DNA of 64,000 bases from Streptomyces sp. ISL-87 (GCF_018614095.1 NZ_JAGGOY010000017.1:62001-126000), one strand, 5' to 3'; shown: positions 26,683-37,026, counted from the first letter of the stretch. Notes: a model not told the origin generated them from the letters alone. Translations and numbers: made by a program.

Positions 26683-27789
26683 TCAGGGCCCGGTCACTTC
26701 GTCCATGAGCATCCGCAGCGTCAGAGAGTGCTTCTCGGGTGGCAGAGCAGCCAAGGCGGCCCGTGCATGCGCTGCTCCACCTGCCCGGTCACCGGACCGA
26801 GCCAGCATCAGACCCCGGTGCATCTCCAGGTGCGTACGGAAGCGAGGAAGCGTTTCGGGAAGCTCTCGAAGGGCTTCCTCCTGTGCGCTGACGGCTCCCT
26901 TCTCGTCACCGAGTCGGGCCAGCAGCAGCGACAGGAAGACGTTCATCCGCCACCAGGGAACGGCGTAGTCCGAGGTCTGTTCGTACGACCCTGCCCCGTC
27001 GAAGATGCGTCGCCCGTGGTCGGCAAGCTTCAGAGCCTCGTCCCGGTCGCCTCGGAGTGCTGCGGCGTGAGCCTTGCCCATCACGGCGTTGAGCAACCCC
27101 AGGGAGGGACGTCCCCCTATGACCAGGGCCTGATCGGCAAGCACATCGGCAACGCCCAGGGAAGCCCCTTCATAGCCCAGAGCGATGGCCGCCCGGCCCC
27201 GGACCCACACTCTCGCTTCGTCGTCGCCGGACTCGTCTGCGGCCTTCGCGGCCATGCGGTACCAGTGCACCGCCTTCGATCCGTCCGATCCCGGAAAGGT
27301 CTTGGCGTACAAGGTCATGAGGCGGGAAGCGACAGACCAGAGCCGACGGTTCTCCAGTTGCTGTTGAACAACGACCAGTTCGCCGGACACCCGGCGCTGG
27401 ATGTCAGCCGCTCCCAGCGACATGTACTCGGTGCCGTAGGTCGCCAGCTTGCCTTCCCAGGCGTCCGCTGTCGGGCCACCTTGCAGCCGCGCAGCGAACC
27501 CCTTGGACAAGAGATCCGAGGCAACCACAGGAGCTATGGAAGCTCCCGCAACATCCGTGAGGAACTGACGTCGGTCCACTTCACCTTCCAGGACAGCTAG
27601 GGGCACGTCCAGAACACCGGACAGTGCAGCGAGATAGAAACCGCCGGGCCGGATCTTCGAGCGCTCCCAGTTGCTGACGTACTCCCGGGAGAGTGCCGTC
27701 CCGTGCGCCTTGTTGATCTCAGAGGCCAGCCGCCCCTGGCTCCATCCGCGAGCCTTCCGCAGGTCCCTGATCAGCTCCCCTACGTCCAT
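26683..27789 (-). CDS. XRE-family regulator with TPR-like sensor domain
   Basis: A 368-residue protein: Cro/C1 helix-turn-helix at residues ~1-60 (LIRDLRKARGWSQGRLASEI, REYVSNWERSKIRPG), then VDRRQFLTDVAGASIAP and about 250 residues of TPR-like helical repeats. This layout is frequent in Streptomyces accessory DNA, where it pairs with small proteins such as the two divergent genes here. Direct CACTAG repeats upstream may be its operator. Its stop is only 14 bp from the convergent helicase stop, at the element edge. Confidence 0.9.
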   Translation of the reverse strand: MDVGELIRDLRKARGWSQGRLASEINKAHGTALSREYVSNWERSKIRPGGFYLAALSGVLDVPLAVLEGEVDRRQFLTDVAGASIAPVVASDLLSKGFAARLQGGPTADAWEGKLATYGTEYMSLGAADIQRRVSGELVVVQQQLENRRLWSVASRLMTLYAKTFPGSDGSKAVHWYRMAAKAADESGDDEARVWVRGRAAIALGYEGASLGVADVLADQALVIGGRPSLGLLNAVMGKAHAAALRGDRDEALKLADHGRRIFDGAGSYEQTSDYAVPWWRMNVFLSLLLARLGDEKGAVSAQEEALRELPETLPRFRTHLEMHRGLMLARSGDRAGGAAHARAALAALPPEKHSLTLRMLMDEVTGP

Positions 27790-27814
27790 GCCCCCACCCT
27801 GCCACTACAGGCGC

Positions 27815-27871
27815 CACTAGACGACCAAATTCCCTACCGATGAGGCCACTTCGCACTAGGAATCACACTAG
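27815..27871. promoter_or_regulatory. CACTAG repeats in the XRE/small-gene divergent region
   Basis: CACTAG occurs at 27815, 27854 and 27866; the last two are direct repeats 12 bp apart. They lie in the 144-bp divergent promoter region and could bind the XRE regulator (inference). Confidence 0.4.
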
Positions 27872-27933
27872 GCCGCGCCGGTGATCGGCGGGACGATCAC
27901 CGACACCAGTGGGCGACTTGAATGGGGTGCAGC

Positions 27934-28140
27934 ATGACCGGCACAACGACAAGGCAGTGGCACCGGGTTCCGCAACGCGATCCCTTCCCGAAGCCTGACC
28001 CCAAGCCGGCTCCCAACTGTGCCGTCTGCGCCGCCCTGGGCAAACAGCGGACGGAGCACTACCAGCTACGGGACTTGTCCGGAGTGGTGGACTGCAACGT
28101 AGAGATCCGCCAGCACCCGCACGGTCAGGCTGCCCGGTGA
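27934..28140 (+). CDS. Small accessory protein with CxxC
   Basis: A 68-residue hydrophilic protein (MTGTTTRQWHRVPQRDPFPKP..., NCAVCAALGKQR, DCNVEIRQHPHG). A CAVC pair plus a later Cys and several His could bind zinc. ATG 27934 was chosen; ATG 27922 is in frame. It is coupled (TGATG) to the next small gene and divergent from the XRE regulator, an arrangement typical of Streptomyces accessory DNA. The function is unknown. Confidence 0.75.
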   Translation: MTGTTTRQWHRVPQRDPFPKPDPKPAPNCAVCAALGKQRTEHYQLRDLSGVVDCNVEIRQHPHGQAAR

Positions 28141-28361
28141 TGCGCACCACGTTCCGATACGTCGAGCACGCCATTCGCCACGCCCCCGAGGGCGGAGTTA
28201 CTTGGGAGCTCTTCTGTACCGCCGTCGACTGCGGAGCCGACTCTGGTCCACAGGAAGAACAGGAGACCGCCCAGGACTGGGCCTTACGACACTCCGGCCG
28301 GACGGGCCATGAACTGTTCCGCCGGCTGGCTAGCGACCATGCACGAGTGACCCGCACCTAG
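28140..28361 (+). CDS. DUF7848-like small protein
   Basis: A 73-residue protein (MRTTFRYVEHAIRHAPEGG, CTAVDCGADSGP, AQDWALRHSGRTGHELFRRL). From memory this matches the small family annotated DUF7848 that accompanies XRE-TPR regulators in Streptomyces. ATG 28140 overlaps the previous stop by one base. Two Cys and several His suggest metal binding. The function is unknown. Confidence 0.8.
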   Translation: MRTTFRYVEHAIRHAPEGGVTWELFCTAVDCGADSGPQEEQETAQDWALRHSGRTGHELFRRLASDHARVTRT

Positions 28362-28476
28362 GGTTCTCCAAGGTGCCTGTAGAGGGTGGACCTGGACACT
28401 CCGAGAGCCTTGGCAATGGCACTGACGCTCTCCCCCTTGGCCTTCCGGACCTTGGCCACCGCGGGCCCACATGATC
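28358..28476 (-). pseudogene. Remnant of a resolvase-type recombinase C-terminal HTH
   Basis: On the minus strand the last ~38 codons read ...VRKAKGESVSAIAKALGVSRSTLYRHLG-stop, a typical C-terminal helix-turn-helix of Tn3/Hin-type serine resolvases. An in-frame stop lies just upstream (about 28480) and no catalytic domain is found. It is a fragment of a recombinase distinct from the one at 28864. Confidence 0.8.
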
Positions 28477-28863
28477 ATCCGTGGGTGGTGCGTTGATCCC
28501 TTGAGCCCGCCACGGTTTCTGAGATCGACTGCCGTCGTCACGGTGCGCTACACCTCGGGGGTATCGCACGGGTCGGCCCGGACGGGAACCGCACGGAGAG
28601 CCACCCTCCAATCCAGTACGGGTTTCGGAGAGCCGCGAGCCACCCTGCGGGCCCTTCTCCGGCCCATTACCCCAGGGGGCGGGGCCGACGAGCCTCCCTT
28701 GAGTACTCTCCACTCGACCCTGTGATCCCCATCCCACTTGCTTCGCGGCTTGTCCGGGATGCCTCAAGAGGACACGTACCTTATTTATGCGGTTGGTTAT
28801 ATATTACTACCAGTATCTAAGTGGCGGGAAGGGGCCCTGCCTTAGCAGAGGCCCAGGCCTCAG
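28477..28863. other. Non-coding stretch with an AT-rich island
   Basis: No convincing gene. At 28780-28822 a run such as TTATTTATGCGG... TTATATATTACTACC is strikingly AT-rich for this genome and lies just beyond the integrase 3' end. It could be old phage/plasmid control DNA. Confidence 0.5.
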
Positions 28864-30288
28864 CTAAGAGGCACTAACCCTCGACTGAGTAATCTCCAAC
28901 TCCAGCACCTCCTTGAAGGCTTTCAAGGCTTCAAGATTCCACGCTTCTTCGTCACTCGGCTCAACAGATCCAGCCAGAGCATCACTCGCCCTCTCGGCGA
29001 CATCATGCGGCGAGATGACATAGACAGCCACATCTCGCCCCTTTTCCTTGGGGTGCCCCCAGACAAAGAGCCGAAATCCAGCTTCACGAAGGAAGGGTCC
29101 CTGTTCCTTCCAGCCTGCCATTTTTGACCACTTCTCGGCGTAGGTCTGGCCAGTGCTGGTGACCTCCCAACGCCCTGGCACAAAGGGTTCAGCCATCAGC
29201 GCTTCGAGGTTGGCCGCGTGCCGCTCCATCGTGCCGGTCAGGGAAGAAACAACAACAGGGGAAGCGGCCAATGCGATAGATTGCGACAGATTTCCGATGG
29301 CGCGCTCAAGCTCCTGGATCTGCTTCCTGTTGTCCCTACCCGGAACATACTGACGTTCCATGATTTCGTCATTGCCCAACTTGGCAAGGAATGCATGCTC
29401 CGCCATGGCGTAGAGCTCATCCTGAGGCCAGGAGACGGAGAACTCACACGCCTTGCCGTTGGACCACGAGGAGCAGCGGAAGTACTTGTGGGGCCGGATC
29501 TCTCCCGTGTTCAACTTTCCGACCGAGCTGTTCTCGTACATCTTCTTGCCGCACGGACAGTGGAGAACACCTGCCATGGGAGATGCGTTGGACTTGATGC
29601 CGGCACGATGCTGACCGAGGGCGGTAACGGCCACCTGCAACTTGGTGAATTCATCATCGCTGAGGATTGGGTCTGCCCATCGCACAGGAATGCCGTCACG
29701 AAGAAGCGGCTCACCCTTATGCATGGCGATTCCTTGAAGGATCGGCTTCTTCAGAATCTTCCCCAAGGTGGAGGTGGTCCACCGAGTTCCCTTTATGGCC
29801 GTCTTGACGCCACCCTTTTTCTCGCCGGCATTCACGCTCCGCTGGTAATCCTGCGACGTAAGGACACCCCGCTTGTTCCAGTCCTCACAGAGGCGGCTCA
29901 TGCTCCACCCCTGGACACCGATCCGCTCGTACGCCTCACGGATCAGGGGTCCCGTCACTGGGTCGATGACCAGCTTGTAGCGCTGCCTGCCCTGGTACTC
30001 CGTCAGCACCGGGCGGTAACCGAAGGGCCAAGTCCCGCCACCCCACAGGGATTCATCACGGTAGTACTGAGTCTGATTCCGGCGTTTCTGCACGATGGCT
30101 TCCCGGTACTCCTGCGCTTGCGTCGCCTTGATGTAAGCGATCATCCGGCCATTGCCGGGGGTGATGTCCAAGGAAGGATCATCGAGACAGATGACGTCCT
30201 TTCCTCCCTGGTAGCACTTGTCAGCAAACATCTCCCAGTGGGTCTGATTCCGAGTGATGCGGTCGAGGGACGTGACCGTAGTCCCCAT
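28864..30288 (-). pseudogene. Large serine integrase lacking its catalytic N-terminus
   Basis: 474 codons of a phage-type large serine recombinase. SLDRITRN near the N-terminus corresponds to the DRxxR part of the resolvase domain, normally ~70-80 residues into the protein. The recombinase domain (WGGGTWPFGYRP, DWNKRGVLTS, RWTTSTLGKILKKP), the zinc ribbon (HCPCGKKM ... YFRCSSWSNGKACEF) and the coiled-coil tail are intact. The segment with the catalytic Ser is missing, and TAG stands in frame directly before the ATG. It is almost certainly inactive. Lower GC than its surroundings. Confidence 0.85.
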
Positions 30289-30307
30289 CTACTTCCGATG
30301 AGGCTAC

Positions 30308-30394
30308 ATGGTGATCCTGTTTTCCGAGGGCTGGGAGGCCAACCACTCGGTACTCGCCCACCTCGCGGAGCACCGGGTGAGCTGGAGGCCGTAG
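30308..30394 (+). pseudogene. Displaced original 3' end of the SF1 helicase gene
   Basis: 28 codons plus stop (MVILFSEGWEANHSVLAHLA then EHRVSWRP) that align with the helicase C-terminus at 26598-26669: shared F..GWEA and HRVSWRP with a different middle. It has no domain or ribosome site of its own. Best explained as the chromosomal gene end pushed aside by the element. Confidence 0.75.
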
Positions 30395-30528
30395 CCCTGG
30401 CCGGACCGCCGGGCCTGTCCCTCGCCGGCCATGCGTGGGTTCCAGCCCGTCCCCGGGCACTCTTGCGCGGCGTTGGACAATGGACGGTGGCCCGGAAGGT
30501 CAGCACGCAGACAAGCAGGAGGACACGC

Positions 30529-30876
30529 ATGGCAGAGCCCGAGCGGACCGAGCGGAAGCTGCGGCCCGCGCCGCTGCTCTTCGAGCCCTCGGAAGCCGCC
30601 ACGGACCCGGAGCACTTCTTCGACCTGGAGTCCATCGAGGACCCGGGCGAGCTGCTGGACCGCGCCACGGAGCTGGCGCTGGCGTTTCGGGCCGCGCAGG
30701 ACCGGGCCGTGGAGTTCCAGGCTCTGGCGGCGGCGCAGCTGGCGGACCCGCGGCGGTTCGACCGGCTCTCCGAGGCCGAGATCGCCGAGCGGGCGGAATG
30801 GACCGAGGACTACGCCCGCAAGATGATCGAATTCGGCGAGGACCTCCAGCGCGGCGCCGGACCCGAGGCCTTGTAG
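30529..30876 (+). CDS. Conserved Streptomyces hypothetical protein
   Basis: A 115-residue acidic, mostly helical protein (FEPSEAATDPEHFFDLESIEDPGEL, then TELALAFRAAQDRAVEF... YARKMIEFGEDLQRG). A strong CAGGAGG site lies seven bases before ATG 30529. It is the first chromosomal gene after the element, so in an uninterrupted genome it would follow the helicase by about 135 bp. The function is unknown. Confidence 0.8.
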   Translation: MAEPERTERKLRPAPLLFEPSEAATDPEHFFDLESIEDPGELLDRATELALAFRAAQDRAVEFQALAAAQLADPRRFDRLSEAEIAERAEWTEDYARKMIEFGEDLQRGAGPEAL

Positions 30877-30984
30877 AGGGCAAGCGGCATATGCGGGGCG
30901 CAACATACTCCAGGCACACCCGCCCTGTCCCGGTTTTCGGTAACTCCGCGGAACGACTGCGTCACGCCCGGTAGACCTTGGCAT

Positions 30985-31536
30985 ATGACGACCCTGACCG
31001 GCTGCCCCGCCCTCGACGTCCGCAACACCGCCCCCGCGACGCACGTCACCCCGCAGGGCGCCGCCTGGCTCGCCTCCGCGGCCGCCCATCCCCGCAGCAC
31101 CCTCGCGCTGTGGCAGGCCCGGCCCACCGCCCCCGCCGTACTGCCCTGCGGCACGGCCTTCGACGTCGTCAACGTCCCGCTCGTCCTCGGGCGCCGCATG
31201 CTGGACCTGCTGTGGGCCGAGGGGCCCGGCTCCGGTCCGGCCGCCGTGCACCGCGGCCGGGTACTGCTCTTCGCCACTCCGGGCACGGCCCACCGGCTGC
31301 CCGCCCTGCTGGCGTGGGAGGAGTGGAAGAAGCCCGTCGCGGCGCCGCTCTGTCACGGCCTCGGCGACGCCGTCACCGTACCGCCGCTGGCCGCCGACCC
31401 CGGGCCGTCGCGCTGGCTGGTGGCCCCCGACGCCCGGGAGCCCTGGCTGCCCGGGCCCGAGGCGCTGCTCTGGGCCTTCGTCCGCGCCGCCCGAGCTGCG
31501 GATATCGATTTTTCGTTCCGCCGGTCCGGATGCTAA
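30985..31536 (+). CDS. Primase/polymerase-like (prim-pol N-terminal region) protein
   Basis: A 183-residue protein (HVTPQGAAWLASAAAHPRS, PAVLPCGTAFDVVNVP, ... LLWAFVRAARAADI). The pattern of GTAFDVV... and later WLVAP blocks resembles the N-terminal part of the bifunctional DNA primase/polymerase-like proteins common in Streptomyces, but it is too short for the whole enzyme and I see no clear metal-binding DxD. It lies 18 bp upstream of tRNA-Lys. Function uncertain. Confidence 0.7.
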   Translation: MTTLTGCPALDVRNTAPATHVTPQGAAWLASAAAHPRSTLALWQARPTAPAVLPCGTAFDVVNVPLVLGRRMLDLLWAEGPGSGPAAVHRGRVLLFATPGTAHRLPALLAWEEWKKPVAAPLCHGLGDAVTVPPLAADPGPSRWLVAPDAREPWLPGPEALLWAFVRAARAADIDFSFRRSGC

Positions 31537-31554
31537 TGTCTACGACGTCAGCAG

Positions 31555-31628
31555 GCGCCGCTAGCTCAGTTGGTTAGAGCAGCTGACTCTTAATCAGCGG
31601 GTCCGGGGTTCGAGTCCCTGGCGGCGCA
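31555..31628 (+). tRNA. tRNA-Lys (CTT), copy 1
   Basis: A complete cloverleaf with acceptor GCGCCGC (31555-31561) / GCGGCGC (31621-31627), anticodon loop CTCTTAA giving anticodon CTT, and T-loop GGTTCGAGTCC. The gene is identical to those at 39482 and 47267. Confidence 0.96.
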
Positions 31629-31637
31629 CAGACGGTC

Positions 31638-31667
31638 GAAGGCCCCCCACGCGAGTGGGGGGCCTTC
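31638..31667 (+). terminator. Terminator after tRNA-Lys copy 1
   Basis: A perfect 13-bp stem around GCGA, G/C-rich with a C6/G6 core, followed by TTCGTG. Confidence 0.88.
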
Positions 31668-31706
31668 TTCGTGTCCCGGAGGCCTTCTTCGTGCCCCGTA
31701 AGCCGG

Positions 31707-32942
31707 CTACGTCGTGACCTTGACCGTGTACGCGCCCGACTGGGTCCGGTCCGCCACCTCGATCGTGATCCGCTCCCCCGGCACCGTGTACGTCTCCCCC
31801 ACCCCCAGCGGCGCGTCCGCCAGCGGCGGGTACACCGAGCGGTCCCAGCACGCCTCGGTGTCCGGATGCGCGTCCAGCACCTCGATCGGCCCGCCGCCCG
31901 AGGCCGCCTCGTTGCGAACCCGGTAGACCAGGACCCCCTCCGTGCAGGTGTCCCCGTCGTTGCCGGCGGACCCCCTGGCCTCGATGGCGATAGCGCTGCC
32001 GGGGCCGGTACGGACCACCGCGAGCCGGGTCCCGCCGGTTCCGCCGCTCGGCACGCCCTCCGCCAGCGGCTGGAGGGTGTGCAGCGAGGAGCCGGACTGC
32101 ACGCAGTCCACCTGCGAGGGGTCCAGCCAGCCCAGCTTCCACTTGTGCCAGGCGAACAGGTCCGGGGCCATCCCGAACTGGCTGCCCATGACGTCCCAGT
32201 CCCCGACGTGGGTGTCCCAGTCGCCCTTGCCGTCCGTCGGCCGGTGGTAGAGGTCGGGCAGGTCGAAGACGTGCCCGGTCTCGTGGGCCAGCACATTGCG
32301 GTCCGGCGGGTGCTGCTCGAAGACGGTGACGATCCGGCGCAGGTCGATGCCGTCGGCGCGGATGGGCCGGTCGAAGTTGACGACCTTGGTCGCGTCGGAG
32401 TCCACGCCGGGCGCGTCCGGGTCGGCGACGAAGTACACGATGTCGTACTTGCTGAAGTCCACTTCCGGGTCGGCGCTCGCGACCGCGTCCCGGAGGTAGG
32501 CGGCCCGGTCCGCGGGGGCCCAGTCGCGCTGTATCCCGTACGCGGTGGACGGCCTGGGCATCCGGATCCACCGCTTCTGCGGGTGCGGGAGAAGGTGGAA
32601 CCGCCCGTAGGAGGCCCGCTCGAAGAAGTCGCTGGTCGCCGGGAAGTAGTCGCCGGTGAGTTCCTCGGGCGTGAGGGCGGTGCGGTGGTCGGGGAAGGAG
32701 AGGAAGACCATGACCGCGTTGAGGGTGCGCTCGGGCTTGGGGTAGGCGCGGTTCCAGGTGTCCAGACCCAGGGAGTGGTGCGCCGCGGTGCGGGTCAGTA
32801 CGCAGGGTCCGGATCCGGAATCGGCCACTGCGGGCCCCGCGACGAGCGACATGGCGGCGAGCGCCGCCAGGGAGGTGACCCCTGCCGCCGTGCTTCGCAA
32901 GCGGGAGCGGTCCACTCCCCCGGGTGTCTGCTGTCGCGGCAC
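31707..32942 (-). CDS. Secreted M6-family (immune inhibitor A-like) metalloprotease
   Basis: A 411-residue exported protease. The signal peptide is at residues ~15-40 (AAGVTSLAALAAMSLVAGPAVA). The zinc-binding motif is VLAHETGHVFDLPDLY (HExxH followed by H and a conserved D), the M6 signature. NAVMVFLSFPDH near the N-terminus and the C-terminal beta-rich domain (VADRTQSGAYTVKVTT) agree with the family. It probably degrades extracellular protein. The stop lies just after tRNA-Lys copy 1. Confidence 0.92.
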   Translation of the reverse strand: MPRQQTPGGVDRSRLRSTAAGVTSLAALAAMSLVAGPAVADSGSGPCVLTRTAAHHSLGLDTWNRAYPKPERTLNAVMVFLSFPDHRTALTPEELTGDYFPATSDFFERASYGRFHLLPHPQKRWIRMPRPSTAYGIQRDWAPADRAAYLRDAVASADPEVDFSKYDIVYFVADPDAPGVDSDATKVVNFDRPIRADGIDLRRIVTVFEQHPPDRNVLAHETGHVFDLPDLYHRPTDGKGDWDTHVGDWDVMGSQFGMAPDLFAWHKWKLGWLDPSQVDCVQSGSSLHTLQPLAEGVPSGGTGGTRLAVVRTGPGSAIAIEARGSAGNDGDTCTEGVLVYRVRNEAASGGGPIEVLDAHPDTEACWDRSVYPPLADAPLGVGETYTVPGERITIEVADRTQSGAYTVKVTT

Positions 32943-33298
32943 ATCGACCTCCGGTGGTGGATTCGTACCTTTCTAGCCACCTTGAGGCGATTGTCTTATT
33001 AATGCCATGTTCCGCTGCCCCACACGGGTGAGCGATACGGCAAGCCGGTGACCCCTGGGCTTCACGCGCCACCTACAGAACGTCACGACCGATCACGTGA
33101 GATCAGCGGCGACCACCGCATGCTCACAGCCGCGCAGAAACGGTCGCCCGGCGATCGGCGGACGAACCGTCATCACGGCGTCATCCCGCCGAAGTACCGT
33201 CCCCCCACCCGGCGACGCCGCTGGATAGGCCGTACGGCAGCCTCTATGATCGGCACACTTTCCTGCACGGACACTCACGAGCACTGCGGGAGCCAACG
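32943..33298. other. Divergent region between the M6 protease and the c-di-GMP gene
   Basis: About 356 bp without a gene. It contains an 8-bp palindrome TCACGTGA (33095-33102) and AT-richer patches near 32980-33005. I looked for a BldD-type box, because cdgA is a known BldD target, and found no exact match. Confidence 0.45.
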
Positions 33299-35131
33299 GT
33301 GAGCGGAACCTCAGAGGGAACCGGTTCGGCGGCCGACAGCATCCGATCGGCCATCACGGAGCGTCACCCGACAGTGTCGGTGGCGGCAACTCCGTCCCGG
33401 GCCGAGTCCGAACTGCGCGACTACCGGGCCGCTTTCAACGCGGCCCATCTCGCGATGGCCGTCGTCGACCGGGAGGGATACGTCGTCGCCGCCAACCAGG
33501 CCCTCGCCGGACTGCTGGGCAGCGAGCCGCACTCGCTCGTCGAGCAGCGTGCCGCGGACCTGGTGGACCTGGCCGCGGAGGCCCGTACCTGGCAGGCCTA
33601 CCAGGAGGTGCTGCGCGGCCGGCAGGCCCGGCTGCGCTGCACCCGCCGGCTCAAACACCCCGACGGGCACTCCCTGTGGACCGAGGTCACCGTCGGACCC
33701 GTGCCCGGGACCGGCGACGTCCTGCTGTCCGTCGCCGATATCAGCGACCGGCGCGACCTCCAGGCCCGGCTGCGGCACCTCCAGATGCACGACCCGGTGA
33801 CCCGGCTGCCCAACCGGGCCCTGTTCTTCGAGCGGCTCTCCGCCGCCCTGGAGGCCTCCTCCTACGAGGAGGGCGGCACCGGCCGGATCGGCCTGTGCTA
33901 TCTGGACCTCGACGGGTTCAAGGCGGTCAACGACACCCTGGGCCACCGCGTCGGCGACCGGCTGCTGACCGCCGTCGCGGCCCGGCTGACCCAGTGCGCC
34001 GACCAGTCCGGCTACGGGCGCACGGGCGGGCACCTGGTCGCGCGGCTCGGCGGCGACGAGTTCGCCCTGCTGGTCGAGGAATCCACCGGCACCGAGCAGC
34101 TCGCGGATCTGGCGCGGAGCGTACTGACCGCCGTACAGGAGCCGTTCGACCTGGCCGGGCAGCGGCTGTCGGTCTCCGCGTCGATCGGCGTGGTGGAGCG
34201 GGCGGCGGCGGACACCTCTGCGACCGCGCTGATGCAGGCCGCTGACACCACCCTGTACTGGGCGAAAGCGGACGGCAAGGCCCGCTGGACCCTCTTCGAC
34301 CCGGAGCGCAACGCGCACCGCATGACCCGCCAGGCGCTCTCGTCCACCCTGCGGCCGGCCGTGGAGCGGGGGGAGTTCGAGCTGGAGTACCAGCCGCTCG
34401 TGGACCTGGAGAGCGGGGTGGTGCGCGGGGTCGAGGCCCTGGTGCGGTGGAACCACCCGCAGTTCGGGACCTTGACGCCGAATCGGTTCATCGGAATTGC
34501 GGAAGAGGACGGCTCCATCGTCCAGCTGGGTCAGTGGGTGCTGCGTACCGCCTGCCGGCAGGCCCGGCGCTGGCAGATCGAGCAGCCCAGCGACGCCCCG
34601 GTCTTCGTGTCCGTCAACGTCGCGGTGCGCCAGGTCTGGGACTCGGACCTGGTGGGTGACGTGGCGGAGATCCTGGCCGACACCGGGCTCGCGCCGCAGC
34701 TGCTGCAACTGGAGCTCACGGAGTCGGCGGTGATGGGCTCCGCGGGCCGGCCCCTGCAGGCGCTCCAGGCCCTGAGCGACATGGGCGTGCGGATCGCCAT
34801 CGACGACTTCGGCACCGGGTACTCGAACCTCGCGTACCTGAGCCGGCTGCCGGTCTCGGTGCTGAAACTGGACGGCTCCTTCGTCCGGGGCTTCCGCTAC
34901 GAGGAGGGCACCCATCCGAACCCGGCCGACGAAACGATCGTGGAGGCCCTGGTCCAGCTCGCGCACCGGCTGGGCCTGACGGTGACGGCGGAGTGCGTGG
35001 AGACCGCCGGCCAGGCGGCCCGGCTGCGCCGCGTCGGCTGCGACACGGGCCAGGGCTGGCTCTACTCCCGCGCGGTGGCCCCCGAACGGATCGCCGAGAT
35101 GATCGGAACCCGCCCGGGGACCCTCGCGTAG
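33299..35131 (+). CDS. cdgA: PAS-GGDEF-EAL c-di-GMP turnover protein (CdgA-type)
   Basis: A 610-residue soluble protein. PAS domain at ~45-160 (FNAAHLAMAVVDREGYVVAA), GGDEF domain at ~165-330 with an intact ARLGGDEFALL active site, EAL domain at ~345-600 with EALVRW, LELTESAV, DDFGTGYSNL and KLDGSF. Both the diguanylate cyclase and phosphodiesterase motifs look complete. No membrane segment. From memory S. coelicolor SCO2817 (cdgA), a BldD target, has this architecture and lies in this chromosomal region; I use the symbol on that basis. GTG 33299 start. Confidence 0.87.
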   Translation: MSGTSEGTGSAADSIRSAITERHPTVSVAATPSRAESELRDYRAAFNAAHLAMAVVDREGYVVAANQALAGLLGSEPHSLVEQRAADLVDLAAEARTWQAYQEVLRGRQARLRCTRRLKHPDGHSLWTEVTVGPVPGTGDVLLSVADISDRRDLQARLRHLQMHDPVTRLPNRALFFERLSAALEASSYEEGGTGRIGLCYLDLDGFKAVNDTLGHRVGDRLLTAVAARLTQCADQSGYGRTGGHLVARLGGDEFALLVEESTGTEQLADLARSVLTAVQEPFDLAGQRLSVSASIGVVERAAADTSATALMQAADTTLYWAKADGKARWTLFDPERNAHRMTRQALSSTLRPAVERGEFELEYQPLVDLESGVVRGVEALVRWNHPQFGTLTPNRFIGIAEEDGSIVQLGQWVLRTACRQARRWQIEQPSDAPVFVSVNVAVRQVWDSDLVGDVAEILADTGLAPQLLQLELTESAVMGSAGRPLQALQALSDMGVRIAIDDFGTGYSNLAYLSRLPVSVLKLDGSFVRGFRYEEGTHPNPADETIVEALVQLAHRLGLTVTAECVETAGQAARLRRVGCDTGQGWLYSRAVAPERIAEMIGTRPGTLA

Positions 35132-35247
35132 GGCGGCGGCGGTTGTTGGAGAGACAGCCGCTGGAGAGACAGCCGCTGAGAGACAGCCGCCCCCGCACCC
35201 TGGATGGGGGCGGGGGCGGCCGTCGCTCGGCGCGGGGTGGGGGGAGA

Positions 35248-36945
<1,698 letters not shown>

Positions 36946-37026
36946 GAACTGTCTCCGTGGGGGTGGGAGGGGAAAGCGAGAGTTCGGGTGGGAGAAGTGA
37001 TAGCGATCGCTCCACACCCGAGTCAA

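Larger units (their letters stand above)
26604..30339. mobile_element. Integrated, decayed element in the helicase 3' end
   Basis: The end of the helicase gene occurs twice: at 26598-26669 (...GWEAMMATWDFWSNHRVSWRP) and at 30308-30394 (...GWEANHSVLAHLAEHRVSWRP). Both copies share GGCTGGGAGGC (26604-26614 and 30329-30339), which I take as the most likely att core. Between them lie an XRE-TPR regulator, two small genes, a resolvase remnant and a serine integrase whose truncated 5' end lies 41 bp from the right copy. The ~3.7-kb segment is less GC-rich, especially 28770-30290. Exact crossover point uncertain. Confidence 0.7.

Noticed and set aside
32943-33298. A BldD box upstream of the cdgA-type gene
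   Set aside because: Several half-matching stretches (for example GTGACCCCTGGGCTTCAC) do not fit the published-type consensus closely enough to call.
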